64,000 nt of DNA from Allobosea sp. (lineage in GTDB: Bacteria > Pseudomonadota > Alphaproteobacteria > Rhizobiales > Beijerinckiaceae), in NCBI RefSeq assembly GCF_017308075.1, contig NZ_JAFKFX010000035.1, forward strand, positions 90,259 to 154,258. The letters run 5' to 3'. The position numbers were made by a program, and so were the translations under genes. Below are positions 49,913-57,663 of the stretch, piece by piece. The notes under the pieces were generated by a model, which ran no database searches, had not been told where the DNA came from, and worked only from the letters and a program-made list of their open reading frames with translations. Numbering within the stretch: the stretch's first letter is position 1; each line of letters begins with the position of its first letter.

Positions 49913-50293
49913 CTAGCGGCTGTAGCCCGACCCCGAATTCGGATTGTTGAAGCCCGGCCCGTAGCCACCGCCCCAGCCGCGCTCATAGCCCGGCTGGCGG
50001 TAATGGAGCGGGGCGCGTTCGTAGCCATAGCGGCCACGTTCGTAACCATAGCCTCGACGAGGTCCGTAGCCCTGGTGCCGCCCCCGCGCGCGCTGCTGCC
50101 ACTCCAGATTCCGCTGGATCTCCCACATCCGGTGCTCGCGGTTGTGCCGGGCATAGGCTGCAGGAAGCTGGTCGAGTTCCTCGATTCGGACCGGTGCTGA
50201 CCGGTCGGGCGCGGCAAGCGCTCCGCCGGAAAGAGCGGGGGCGGCCACGGCGAGCCCGGCAACGAGGCCCGCGATCAGAAGGCGTCGGTTCAT
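49913..50293 (-). CDS. Secreted Gly/Tyr/Arg-rich protein
   Basis: A 126-residue protein with a signal peptide (LLIAGLVAGLAVAAPALSGG, cleavage expected after LAA near 28). The C-terminal half (about 70-126) is low-complexity with repeated GYGYERGRYGYERA and YRQPGYERGWGGGYG units. Such arginine- and tyrosine-rich tails are known in envelope-associated or nucleic-acid-binding proteins, but no activity is assigned. It is downstream of the BrnA-like gene on the same strand. Confidence 0.65.
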   Translation of the reverse strand: MNRRLLIAGLVAGLAVAAPALSGGALAAPDRSAPVRIEELDQLPAAYARHNREHRMWEIQRNLEWQQRARGRHQGYGPRRGYGYERGRYGYERAPLHYRQPGYERGWGGGYGPGFNNPNSGSGYSR

Positions 50294-50511
50294 CGGATGT
50301 CTAATCCTTCACTTGAGGCGGCTGGTGGCCCCCGTCGGTTTGCCAACCTTCTGTGAGGATGATTGTTCCAGGGCGCTGAATGGCGCCTGAATGCGCCACG
50401 CGCCGAAAGGCCTGCCGAGCGACCGTGCCGGCGGTGCTTGCCAGGAGGCGGGGATTCAGGCGCAAACGCGTCTCGGCTGGGCGCGCGCCGGCGGCGGCTT
50501 GTGCCCGGTGT

Positions 50512-50790
50512 TCAGCCGTCATTCGAGGAGTTGAGTTCCTCCGGTGTCAGCCCCTCGCTGCCGCCGATGCCGGCAGCTTCACGCAGCACCGCATTGATCC
50601 GGTCCTGCCAGCCCGGCCCCGCGCTCTGAAAATGTTCGAGCACCGCGCGTTCAATCCGTAGCGTCACCATTTCGCGCGCGCCTGGCAGGGCTGCCGGCTT
50701 TGGCGTCGGCGCCTTGGGCGGCGCCGGCTTGAACAGAGCCTCGGCGAGCTTGCGCGGGTCGCTCGGCCGGCGGGTTCTGTCTTGGCTCAT
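50512..50790 (-). CDS. BrnA-like antitoxin without visible BrnT
   Basis: A 92-residue protein. The C-terminal half matches BrnA antitoxins: REMVTLRIERAVLEHFQSAGPGWQ (in two blocks, about 39-62), then DRINAVLREA, the ribbon-helix-helix DNA-binding part. The N-terminus is proline- and alanine-rich. BrnA normally neutralises the RNase toxin BrnT encoded just upstream; here the 200 bases upstream on the same strand contain no BrnT-like frame. It may be an orphan regulator or a remnant. Confidence 0.65.
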   Translation of the reverse strand: MSQDRTRRPSDPRKLAEALFKPAPPKAPTPKPAALPGAREMVTLRIERAVLEHFQSAGPGWQDRINAVLREAAGIGGSEGLTPEELNSSNDG

Positions 50791-51222
50791 GGTCCGTGCC
50801 TCTGATGCGGGTGCGGCGGCCGAGCTCCTCCGGAGTCGGCCGGCCGTGTCGAATCTGGTCGATCTGAGCAGCTGGATGCGACCCCCAGCAATTTGGGCCT
50901 GAAGCTCCGCAAGGCGCTCGAAACGAAACCTCCTGCCACGCTTCTGGGGACGCGCGGTCAGGGAGTTCTATAAAAATCTAGTACGCTCAATGGTTTGCGT
51001 CAATCGCCGTGTTGGCGACGGAAGTCGCGGCCCGGCAGCGGGCGAGGCGGCAGGGGTGGGAAGGGCTGGCGGCCGGGCAGCGTGCCCCGGATTGCAGGAC
51101 GAAGGCGTCGTGGGTCGGGAGTTCCGCCAGGGGAACCGCGCCACAGACCGTTCGGCTCGCCATGTCCCAGTGGTTTGGCGGGACCGGCGGCGGGGATAGC
51201 CGATCGATCCCACAAACGACAA
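50791..51222. other. Gene-poor region next to the element boundary
   Basis: I see no supportable gene here. An AT-rich island (TATAAAAATCTAG near 50970) is the likely promoter of the minus-strand BrnA-like gene. The rest is GC-rich, and its open frames look non-coding. Confidence 0.5.
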
Positions 51223-51240
51223 CGGCGCCTGACGGCGCCG
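51223..51240 (-). terminator. Hairpin downstream of the tRNA-Pro 3' half
   Basis: GGCGCC-TGAC-GGCGCC with flanking C/G. On the minus strand it lies about 35 bases after the CCA end of the tRNA-Pro remnant and would be the original tRNA terminator, now orphaned by integration. Confidence 0.55.
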
Positions 51241-51274
51241 CTTTCGAACCAGCCGGAAATTTCGGCCGGTAATA

Positions 51275-51320
51275 TGGTCGGAGCGAGAGGATTCGAACCT
51301 CCGACCCCTTGTCCCCCAGA
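51275..51320 (-). other. Attachment-site core: 3' half of tRNA-Pro(GGG)
   Basis: Read on the minus strand, this is the anticodon loop CTGGGGG, the 3' anticodon strand ACAAG, the T arm GGAGG-TTCGAAT-CCTCT, the acceptor strand CGCTCCG, and ACCA. The expected 5' partner of the anticodon stem (CTTGT) is absent; the bases beyond 51320 do not continue a tRNA. So only the last 46 bases are kept, as expected at the junction that carries the att core but not the 5' half of the target tRNA. Confidence 0.85.
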
Positions 51321-51503
51321 GGCTCAAAATAGCTTTTCGGGCCGCAGCGCACTTGTTCATGTCTCGTCACAAACCCTTGCGCTCGCGAGCCAAATTGCTT
51401 CATACCTCTTCACAAGGGTTCAGGCATCATCGCGTTTTGCGACCCTCCATGAACCCAGGGTTCTGATTAGCACAAGTGCACGAGACTGCAAGGGACGCGG
51501 GAC

Positions 51504-52802
51504 ATGCCGGTAGTCAGACTGACCAGCGCGTTCATCTCCGGGATTGTCCCGCCCGACAAGGGAGCGACGGAATACTGGGATGAAATCACTCGCGGATTAT
51601 GCCTTCGAGTCTATCCGAAAATCGACAATGCGACGTGGACATTCAGGTATCGGCCGAAATCGGGCGTGGGTTATGAGCGCATTACGCTCGGAAAACTGCG
51701 AGATCTGAGCCTCGGCAAGGCGCGCGAAAAAGCTACAGGGTTACGGGCCGCGGTGAATGATGGCGGCGACCCTCAGAAAGAGCGCCGGCAGGCTAGGACG
51801 GAGGCGAAGCAGGCGCTGCGCTTCGACGCGCTGGCGACGGCCTATGTCGAAGGCTACGCCAAGCTCAACAAGTCGTCGTGGAAATACGACGAGATGTTGC
51901 TGAAGCGCCCGCGCGACGCATGGGGAAAGCGCCGACCGGAAGAACTGCGCCGGGCTGATGTTTCGGCGCTGTTGCTGGAGATCGCGGCTACAGCGCCCGT
52001 CAGTGCGAACCGGACGAAGACCGTCCTGTCGAAGCTTTTCAATTGGGCGGTGGATGTCGGGCACCTGCCGGCTAACCCGATCGCCGGCATGAAGCGCATC
52101 GTGAAGGAGGGGAAGCCGAAGGAGCGGGTGCTGACCGATCCCGAATTGCGGGTGCTCTGGGAGGTGCTGGAGAATACGAAGGACATCACCCGCGACGTGG
52201 CTGATGCGCTGCGCCTCCTGATGTTGACCGGCCAGCGCCCCGGCGAGATTGCCGGCATCGAGCAGGTTGAGATCGTGGACATCGGCAAGGCGAGCGAAGC
52301 CCGGATCGAGATTCCCGCGGATCGGATGAAGGCGCGCCGGGCGCATATCCTGCCGCTGGCGCCTCTGGCGCGGGCGATCGTTCAGGAAGCGCTAGAGCGC
52401 CGGAAAGAGGAGGGGGACGTAAACGCACTGCTGGCGTCGCGCTACTACAACCGCGACACGCTGGCGCGGCATTCGCTCTCTCATGCCCTTCGCCGGCTGA
52501 TCCCAGACATGAAGATAGACGGCCTAGACGCGAAGGCCGTGGCGACGCTTCAAGCCGATCCACCGACGCCGCACGATCTGCGGAGAACTTGCGCCAGCGG
52601 CATGGCGCGGCTCGGAGTCGGCTTCGAGGACCGCCGGGCGGTGCTGGCGCACATCGCCGACGACGTGCACGGCCAGCATTATGACCGCTACGACCGGCTG
52701 GCGGAGAAGCGCCAGGCGCTCGCGCTTTGGGAACAGCACGTTCAGACGGTGCTTGAGCGCGGCGATGGCGGCAATGTCGTTCCGATGCGGCGGAGGAAGT
52801 GA
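51504..52802 (+). CDS. int: Tyrosine recombinase / phage integrase
   Basis: A 432-residue integrase with the N-terminal DUF4102-type arm domain (about 1-100; ITRGLCLRVYPK), a core-binding domain and a catalytic domain. Catalytic residues seen are Arg245 in LTGQRPGEIA, His357 and Arg360 in PHDLRRTCAS, and Tyr393 (or Tyr396) in GQHYDRYD. It points away from the tRNA-Pro att core 180 bases upstream, and it overlaps the next gene. It is the enzyme that would have placed the element in tRNA-Pro. Confidence 0.94.
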   Translation: MPVVRLTSAFISGIVPPDKGATEYWDEITRGLCLRVYPKIDNATWTFRYRPKSGVGYERITLGKLRDLSLGKAREKATGLRAAVNDGGDPQKERRQARTEAKQALRFDALATAYVEGYAKLNKSSWKYDEMLLKRPRDAWGKRRPEELRRADVSALLLEIAATAPVSANRTKTVLSKLFNWAVDVGHLPANPIAGMKRIVKEGKPKERVLTDPELRVLWEVLENTKDITRDVADALRLLMLTGQRPGEIAGIEQVEIVDIGKASEARIEIPADRMKARRAHILPLAPLARAIVQEALERRKEEGDVNALLASRYYNRDTLARHSLSHALRRLIPDMKIDGLDAKAVATLQADPPTPHDLRRTCASGMARLGVGFEDRRAVLAHIADDVHGQHYDRYDRLAEKRQALALWEQHVQTVLERGDGGNVVPMRRRK

Positions 52803-53596
52803 TGGCGAAGAAGAGCAAGAAAGATGAAGGCGAGCCGATCACTTACAAATTTCGTGATGGCGAAGGACCGATTTCTTTCGAGGAAGTCCCTAACGCAAGC
52901 ATTACCGATCCCAAATTTTGGAATTGGTACAAGAAACAGGGCGTTCCAATTTCTGAACTTCCGGCGGAATGGCGTAGGACGATGCAGGAGGCATTAGAGG
53001 ATGCTGGAATGAGCTTTCCGGGCGGAGATCCGGATTTGCGCGCGCGCGTGATTGAACAATTCGTGGCAGCGGGGGGGAGGCGCGAGCACGCCACCGGCGT
53101 CTTGAACCCCGGGGTCGATCTTAAGCATCCGTCCAGCAATTGGTATGCGTGGCAAATCTGGATGAGACTCGACAAGGCAATGTCATTTTGGCCTCAAACC
53201 GAGAAGTATCCGCCTGATGAATATGCCGCGCTCGGAATGGCGTTTCAGGCTGGTATGCATGCTGCGACTCTGCGGTTGTTGGCGCTGGATAAAATTGCGG
53301 CCGGCGGGTTAAGGGCAAAGGAACAGCTCGACGACAATCGGGAAACGGCAGTTCAGACAAATCAGCAGGCCGCTGAAATCTGGAAGGCAAAGGCGATTGA
53401 GCTTGCCCGTAAGAAGCTGAAGCCGAGCAAGCGCTATTCTGCGGCCGAGGTCGCTAAAGCCATCCACGAAGAACTGTCTAGTTGGCTGCGCGACCAGTAC
53501 GATCTGCTTGGAACTGAAGAGAAAAAGCGCCGCTTTCCTCCTCCGGATACCGTCCGGCGAGCCATCCCCCTAAAAATAGTTGGCAAAGACGGGTAA
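52802..53596 (+). CDS. Unknown protein next to integrase
   Basis: A 264-residue protein that I do not recognise. It is charged and helical, with a lysine-rich N-terminus (AKKSKKDEGE), WNWYKKQGVPISELPAEWRR (about 40-59), WQIWMRLDKAMSFWP (about 119-133), and a C-terminal Lys/Glu-rich region. No signal peptide or membrane helix. Its base composition is visibly less GC-rich than the integrase. The ATG at 52802 overlaps the integrase stop, so it is translationally coupled to it, which suggests a role in integration control or excision, or cargo. Confidence 0.6.
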   Translation: MAKKSKKDEGEPITYKFRDGEGPISFEEVPNASITDPKFWNWYKKQGVPISELPAEWRRTMQEALEDAGMSFPGGDPDLRARVIEQFVAAGGRREHATGVLNPGVDLKHPSSNWYAWQIWMRLDKAMSFWPQTEKYPPDEYAALGMAFQAGMHAATLRLLALDKIAAGGLRAKEQLDDNRETAVQTNQQAAEIWKAKAIELARKKLKPSKRYSAAEVAKAIHEELSSWLRDQYDLLGTEEKKRRFPPPDTVRRAIPLKIVGKDG

Positions 53597-53654
53597 GCGC
53601 TGCCAGCCGATATGGTCTCATTTGGTGTCGTCCGCAGCAAATCGGAGCGACACG

Positions 53655-53870
53655 GTGAAACAAGACAATCTCGACACCCGCTTTCTTACGAAGCCCGAGA
53701 CGCTGGCCCGCGTTCGGCTTTCTGGCTCTACCGTCGATCGGTTGGAGGCAAAGGGGCTTTTCCCGCGGCGGGTGAAGCTCGGCCTTCGCAAGGTTGGTTG
53801 GAGCCTGGCTTCCATTGAAGCATGGGAGCGGAACCGCCCGACCTCTTCCGTCGACCTCTCGGCCGCGTGA
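53655..53870 (+). CDS. AlpA-type excisionase/transcriptional regulator
   Basis: A 71-residue helix-turn-helix protein. RFLTKPETLARVRLSGSTVDRL and GLFPRRVKLG lead into RKVGWSLASIEAWERNR, the AlpA/MerR-like layout. AlpA proteins activate integrase or excision genes in P4-type satellites. GTG 53655 is chosen, with GGAG seven bases upstream. It is the first gene of the compact early operon. Confidence 0.82.
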   Translation: MKQDNLDTRFLTKPETLARVRLSGSTVDRLEAKGLFPRRVKLGLRKVGWSLASIEAWERNRPTSSVDLSAA

Positions 53871-53881
53871 GGGAGGCGCCC

Positions 53882-54355
53882 GTGTCCAACTTGATGTCGC
53901 CCGCGCGCCACGCGCTTCTTACCCACCTTGCCGGCCTTGAGCCGCCGAAGGGAGAGCTGGAAAGCCGCGCGCTGGAAATCGCAGGTATCACGGCGCGCAC
54001 CGCGGCCAACTTCATTCGGGCCTTGGTCGACGACGATCTGATCCGCGTGGTTGGAGGCTTCGGTGCTGGCGGGCTGTCGCGCGGCCTCTTCATCACCGAG
54101 GAAGGTCGCCGCGCTCTAGCTGACACGGTCGTCGCCGCGCCAGACTTCAACCGGAAGGTGGATGACCGTTCGGCAGAGCTGGCAAAGGTCCTGGCGAACC
54201 CGGCGGTTATCCGCGCCAACGCTCGCGATGTTCATGCTCATCTCGTCGGTGATCAGCCGGATCAAACCGCAAGGCGCAACCTCCTCAACGTCGAAGAGCT
54301 GATTTCGATCCTCAATGGCGTCATTCGGATTAGCGAAGTGGGCAGGTCCGCATGA
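53882..54355 (+). CDS. Winged-helix-like protein of the early operon
   Basis: A 157-residue protein whose first half resembles a winged helix: LLTHLAGLEPPKGELESRAL, then GITARTAANFIRALVDDDLIRV and GGLSRGLFITEEGRRALAD. The second half is helical without known motif. The GTG start at 53882 has GGAGG five bases upstream. A DNA-binding role in the element's early control is inferred. It overlaps the next gene (ATGA). Confidence 0.65.
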   Translation: MSNLMSPARHALLTHLAGLEPPKGELESRALEIAGITARTAANFIRALVDDDLIRVVGGFGAGGLSRGLFITEEGRRALADTVVAAPDFNRKVDDRSAELAKVLANPAVIRANARDVHAHLVGDQPDQTARRNLLNVEELISILNGVIRISEVGRSA

Positions 54356-54603
54356 GCGCGACCGTGATTCCGTTCCCGCGGGTGAAGAACAGGGCGTTCG
54401 TCACGCGCCACGCCACCCGCATGACCCAGATGGCTCCCGACAAGGGCGAGGCGCACCTGCGGCGCCTGCTCGATCAGCAGATGGATGTCATGCGCAGGCG
54501 CGGCATCCCTGAGCCGGCGATCGTCGATGAAGCGCGCGCTGTCGAAGCGGCGATCCGTGCCGCGCTCTGGCACGTCGTGATCTTCGAAGGAGGCTCCGCT
54601 TGA
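54352..54603 (+). CDS. DUF6074-like small protein
   Basis: An 83-residue protein starting SATVIPFPRVKNRAFVTRHA, the pattern of DUF6074, a family that I associate with Rhizobiales prophages. The remainder is helical (RLLDQQMDVMRRRGIPEPAI). Function unknown. Start and stop overlap its neighbours by four bases each, so it is translated as part of a chain. Confidence 0.7.
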   Translation: MSATVIPFPRVKNRAFVTRHATRMTQMAPDKGEAHLRRLLDQQMDVMRRRGIPEPAIVDEARAVEAAIRAALWHVVIFEGGSA

Positions 54604-55202
54604 GCGCAATTGCGAAGGCCGACGCCACCGGCCGATCGACGCGGCGCCGGAAGGTCAACCGCTTCAAGCAGCGACCGAACTCGCCACCGGAGGGGAAGCC
54701 TTGGTTTTGGCTGACGAAGGAGATGATGGACAGCCCCGCGTGGGCGGTGCTCTGCGAAGATCCCAACGCCGTCATGGCCGTGCTCAGGGTCAGCTATGAG
54801 CACATGGCGCACGGCGGCACGATGAACGGCGAACTGCCTGCCACCTATCGCGATTTCCACCGCTGGCGGATTCCGCAGGGGGGCATCACGAAGGCCCTCA
54901 TCAGAGCATGCGCCCTTGGCTTTCTCAGACGCACAGGGCGCGGTCAGAGGTCGAACGGTCGATTTCGGGGAGCACCATCCCAATGGGCCTTGGAGTGGCT
55001 CCCTCTCGCCGATGGCACATTCGAGAGCAACCGATGGAAGAAGCTCGAGACGGAGGAGGAGGCCCGCGCAGCAGTCGTCAGGGCCATGGCCGAGCACGGC
55101 GGTGCTGGAGAGCATCCCCGCCAAGATATTATAAGTGATATCGATTCAATAGCAGAGAAGCCCGCAGTTTCTCGCGTTAATCGACTTCGAAAGACCGCCT
55201 AA
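54600..55202 (+). CDS. Predicted phage replication-type protein (unknown)
   Basis: A 200-residue basic protein starting with TTG, with GGAGG upstream. WFWLTKEMMDSPAWAVLCED (about 36-55), then a helix-turn-helix-like part (GGITKALIRACALGFLRRTG, about 94-113) and an acidic C-terminus. This outline resembles DNA-binding replication or regulatory proteins of phages, but I cannot name it. Its 3' end contains the first copy of an iteron-like repeat, and two more copies follow it, which is typical of replication initiator genes. Confidence 0.5.
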   Translation: MSAIAKADATGRSTRRRKVNRFKQRPNSPPEGKPWFWLTKEMMDSPAWAVLCEDPNAVMAVLRVSYEHMAHGGTMNGELPATYRDFHRWRIPQGGITKALIRACALGFLRRTGRGQRSNGRFRGAPSQWALEWLPLADGTFESNRWKKLETEEEARAAVVRAMAEHGGAGEHPRQDIISDIDSIAEKPAVSRVNRLRKTA

Positions 55203-55250
55203 CGCTACTGAATCGATAGTGTCGTAGTGATATCGATTCAATAGCAGAGA
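55135..55250. repeat. Iteron-like repeat cluster (two direct copies, one inverted)
   Basis: A 24-base unit starting GTGATATCGATTC occurs at 55135-55158 and again at 55227-55250 as an exact copy. Between them, CTACTGAATCGATA (about 55205-55218) is the near-complete reverse complement of its core TATCGATTCAATAG. The first copy overlaps the end of the upstream gene. Possible initiator or repressor binding sites, or a replication origin. Confidence 0.6.
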
Positions 55251-55303
55251 GAACCGGGCCGCGGCGCCCCGATCTGCGCCGTTTCAAAACCAGAGGAACC
55301 ACT

Positions 55304-55630
55304 ATGACGACGGACACAGTTCCGGCGAACGCCGCCGGCTTGCCTGAAACCGCCACGGCCCTCATCGGGAAGCTGGGCTCTCCCATTCTCAACCTGCAGA
55401 ACACGGCACGAGCGCTGGACATCGTCGCCAGGGCGACCATCCACGAGCGCGGCGGGTTCATGGTCGACAAGATCAAGAAGCGCTGCCCCGAGTTCGCTGG
55501 CTACACCGTCATCGTGATGACGGAGGACGAAGCCGAGGCGGCGAGCTTCCTCACCACCGAGCTCATCGAGCGAGCACATGACGTGGCCAAGCTCTTCGAG
55601 GCGGCTGCTGACGGCGAGCTGCAGTCATGA
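55304..55630 (+). CDS. Unknown small protein
   Basis: A 108-residue protein with ATALIGKLGSPILNLQNTARAL (in two parts, helical) and a C-terminal acidic region. No signal, membrane helix or family signature. It starts after the repeat cluster and overlaps the next gene by four bases (ATGA). It is well placed in the early operon and its codon use fits the neighbours. Function unknown. Confidence 0.55.
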   Translation: MTTDTVPANAAGLPETATALIGKLGSPILNLQNTARALDIVARATIHERGGFMVDKIKKRCPEFAGYTVIVMTEDEAEAASFLTTELIERAHDVAKLFEAAADGELQS

Positions 55631-55872
55631 GCCTAAACCGTCGCACCCTGTTCGTCGGCGCTGCGTCCTGCGCTGTTGCGCCTGCTCTCCCCGTTGCTGT
55701 GACAGCAACGCAGGTGTCCGCACCCGTCGCCGTGCAAAGCATGACCGACACTGAACAACTCGCCCGGTTTCGATACCTGTTCGGGCTCTTCGACGAGGAT
55801 GGGCAGCGGGCCGTCACAAACCTGCTGAGCAAGATGCTTGAGGCTCAGGAAGTCGAGGAGGCCCGGTCATGA
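55627..55872 (+). CDS. Small protein with Tat-like N-terminus
   Basis: An 81-residue protein. The N-terminus SLNRRTLFVGAASCAVAPAL resembles a twin-arginine signal (NRRTLFVGA), and its hydrophobic core is followed by an A-x-A-like site. The mature part would be only about 50 residues: TEQLARFRYLFGLFDEDGQR. A secreted peptide would be unexpected inside an early operon; the stretch could equally be a cytoplasmic hydrophobic helix. Coupled to both neighbours. Confidence 0.5.
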   Translation: MSLNRRTLFVGAASCAVAPALPVAVTATQVSAPVAVQSMTDTEQLARFRYLFGLFDEDGQRAVTNLLSKMLEAQEVEEARS

Positions 55873-56072
55873 ACGCGAAGCAAACCGATCGCGACCTCGT
55901 GGAAGCCCTTGAGCTCTGGCAGCGGCTCAGCCCTGCCGATCGCGCCGAAGCCCGCGCCTATTTGAAATGGATGGTCGAAGACGGCCGCCCCGAAACCGAT
56001 CCGACCCGCGATGATCCCGCGTGGCAGGAAGCGAAGCGGCGGATGGCGAGCGAGATGGAGAACGCACGATGA
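55869..56072 (+). CDS. Unknown 67-residue protein
   Basis: A 67-residue charged helical protein (EALELWQRLSPADRAEARAY, about 12-31), with no known signature. It is coupled by ATGA overlaps to both neighbours, so expression is likely even though the family is unknown. Confidence 0.5.
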   Translation: MNAKQTDRDLVEALELWQRLSPADRAEARAYLKWMVEDGRPETDPTRDDPAWQEAKRRMASEMENAR

Positions 56073-56521
56073 GCAGGATCATTGAGCCGGTTCACACCGC
56101 CGCAGTCGGGCTCGGCAACATCCGCTTCTTCAAGTCGCTGCTGCCGGGCGCGCACCTGATCTGGTTCGCCTATGAGGATATTCTCAAGGCTGCAGGATTG
56201 GCCCGGCACATGCGCCGGCATTTCGAAGCGATGCTGAAGCAGGATCATCGCGACATCATCAAGCCGGTGATGACGCCTGACGGCCCGGCGACGCTGGCGC
56301 CGCACTATATCGCCCAGGGCTTCGTCGACGCCATGGAGGAAATCGGGCGGATGCCGGCTGGCTTTGCCTCGGCCTACACGCACGGCGCGGTTGCCGCCAT
56401 GTCGGTGATCACGGGCGATCTCGGCCTCAGCGGGACTGAGGCAATGAACTACGTGATTGCCGCCTTCCGCAACAGCAACGGGATCGAAGGCCCGCACCCG
56501 ACGATCGAGGCCTCTTCATGA
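56069..56521 (+). CDS. Unknown protein, faintly resembling phage antirepressor N-domains
   Basis: A 150-residue protein. IRFFKSLLPGAHLIWFAYED, then ILKAAGLARHMRRHFEAMLK and a stretch APHYIAQGFVDAMEEIG recall Bro-N-type domains of phage antirepressors (a conserved aromatic 'FF', a loop with a short helix). I rate this as weak. Starts by ATGA inside the upstream stop. Confidence 0.45.
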   Translation: MSRIIEPVHTAAVGLGNIRFFKSLLPGAHLIWFAYEDILKAAGLARHMRRHFEAMLKQDHRDIIKPVMTPDGPATLAPHYIAQGFVDAMEEIGRMPAGFASAYTHGAVAAMSVITGDLGLSGTEAMNYVIAAFRNSNGIEGPHPTIEASS

Positions 56522-56751
56522 GCGCCGTGCCGGATATCGCAAGTCGGCTTCACGACGTCGAATGCCACGTCAGCACGACGCATGAACTGGTCGATGCCGC
56601 CTCGATGGCGGCCAAGGCCATCACCGATGAGAAGCAGCGCAACGCCATCTCCGCGCTGCTCTGGACGATGGACAATCGGCTGGATGAACTGGCCCTGGAT
56701 CTTGAACGGCTCCGGGAGGCCCACGCGACGGAGGCCGGCAATGCAGCCTGA
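56518..56751 (+). CDS. Unknown 77-residue helical protein
   Basis: Mainly two amphipathic helices (LHDVECHVSTTHELVDAAS; RNAISALLWTMDNRLDELAL), likely a coiled coil. No family recognised. Coupled to neighbours by overlaps; the following gene starts inside its end. Confidence 0.5.
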   Translation: MSAVPDIASRLHDVECHVSTTHELVDAASMAAKAITDEKQRNAISALLWTMDNRLDELALDLERLREAHATEAGNAA

Positions 56752-57037
56752 CCCCGTCCGCCGGTGCCAGCTCGCCATGGTTGTCGTCCACGTTGCGGTT
56801 GAGATCGGCGACGATGAAGGAGCCATGGAGGAGCAGGAGGAATTCGACGCTGCCATGGCGGTGCTGGTGCAAACACCGCCGGCTGATGCGGAGGATGCCG
56901 CCGCGCGCCTCCGCTGCCTCGCGCAGATCGGCGAGACCTACCTTGAAGACACGTGGACTGCGGGCCGGCTGTACGACGCGATGAGGACGATCGCGGACGG
57001 CCTCACGGCCCGCGAGGCCAGGAGGATGGAATCATGA
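56741..57037 (+). CDS. Unknown 98-residue acidic protein
   Basis: Starts inside the upstream gene by an 11-base overlap. A helical, acidic middle (DDEGAMEEQEEFDAAMAVLV) and a C-terminal helix (TAGRLYDAMRTIADGLTARE). No signature; role unknown. Confidence 0.45.
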   Translation: MQPDPVRRCQLAMVVVHVAVEIGDDEGAMEEQEEFDAAMAVLVQTPPADAEDAAARLRCLAQIGETYLEDTWTAGRLYDAMRTIADGLTAREARRMES

Positions 57038-57663
57038 CCTTGCGTGGAAGCAACTCTCTGAATGATCTGGCGGCAAGGGTGGCAGAACAGCACACCGCCA
57101 TGAAGCAGGCCGAGATGACGGCTGCGTTGGCCGCGATGAATGCCGGCTTTCTGCTCATGCAGGCGAAGGGCGAGTGCAAACATGGCCAATGGTTGCCGTT
57201 CCTGAAGAAGGCCGGGATGGCAGAACGGCAGGCGCAGCGCCTGATGCAGTTGGCCCGCTCGGGCCTTGAACCCGACACCGTGTCGGATTTGGGCATTAAG
57301 GGAGCGCTGGATCTGATTTCAAAGCGACGTCTGCCGAACGACGGCGATGTCCTTATCGTCGCGGTCGGCAGTCGAAGTGAATTAGGCGATCTGGAAGGTG
57401 ATATCACTGCTTGGATTTGGCACTCCCGAAGGGCGGAGGGCCATATCGACATTGTTTCAATGGATATAACCGGGCAAGCCATTGCTCTGCGAAGGCCGGT
57501 TTCGGCTACCGCAGAGAATATCATCTTCCTGTTCGTCGATCGCATGCTGGATGAACGACACGGCGAAATGCGCTTCACGACTCTCCGGGATGATGGCCGC
57601 ATCGTCGCGTACTGCGAGGACTTCCGGGACAGAGTGCTGAGAATGCCGGAGAGCGCAGCATGA
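57034..57663 (+). CDS. DUF3102-like protein with unknown C-terminal domain
   Basis: A 209-residue protein. The first half matches the DUF3102 pattern of phage-associated proteins: NAGFLLMQAKGECKHGQWLP (about 37-56), then GMAERQAQRLMQLARSG. The second half (about 100-209) is beta-rich and unrecognised, and its base composition is a little less GC-rich. ATGA overlaps with both neighbours. Confidence 0.6.
   Translation: MTLRGSNSLNDLAARVAEQHTAMKQAEMTAALAAMNAGFLLMQAKGECKHGQWLPFLKKAGMAERQAQRLMQLARSGLEPDTVSDLGIKGALDLISKRRLPNDGDVLIVAVGSRSELGDLEGDITAWIWHSRRAEGHIDIVSMDITGQAIALRRPVSATAENIIFLFVDRMLDERHGEMRFTTLRDDGRIVAYCEDFRDRVLRMPESAA

Noticed and set aside
50301-50522. Minus-strand frame of 73 residues after the BrnA-like gene
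   Set aside because: No family, no ribosome site, arginine/alanine-rich composition typical of a shadow in GC-rich DNA.
50995-51513. Long plus-strand frame containing VGARGFEPPTPCPP, and a minus-strand frame with SEVRILSLRP
   Set aside because: These peptides are the well-known false translations across tRNA 3' ends; here they cover the tRNA-Pro remnant.
55135-55250. Repeats considered as a CRISPR array
   Set aside because: Only two direct copies, unequal surroundings and one inverted copy; no array structure.
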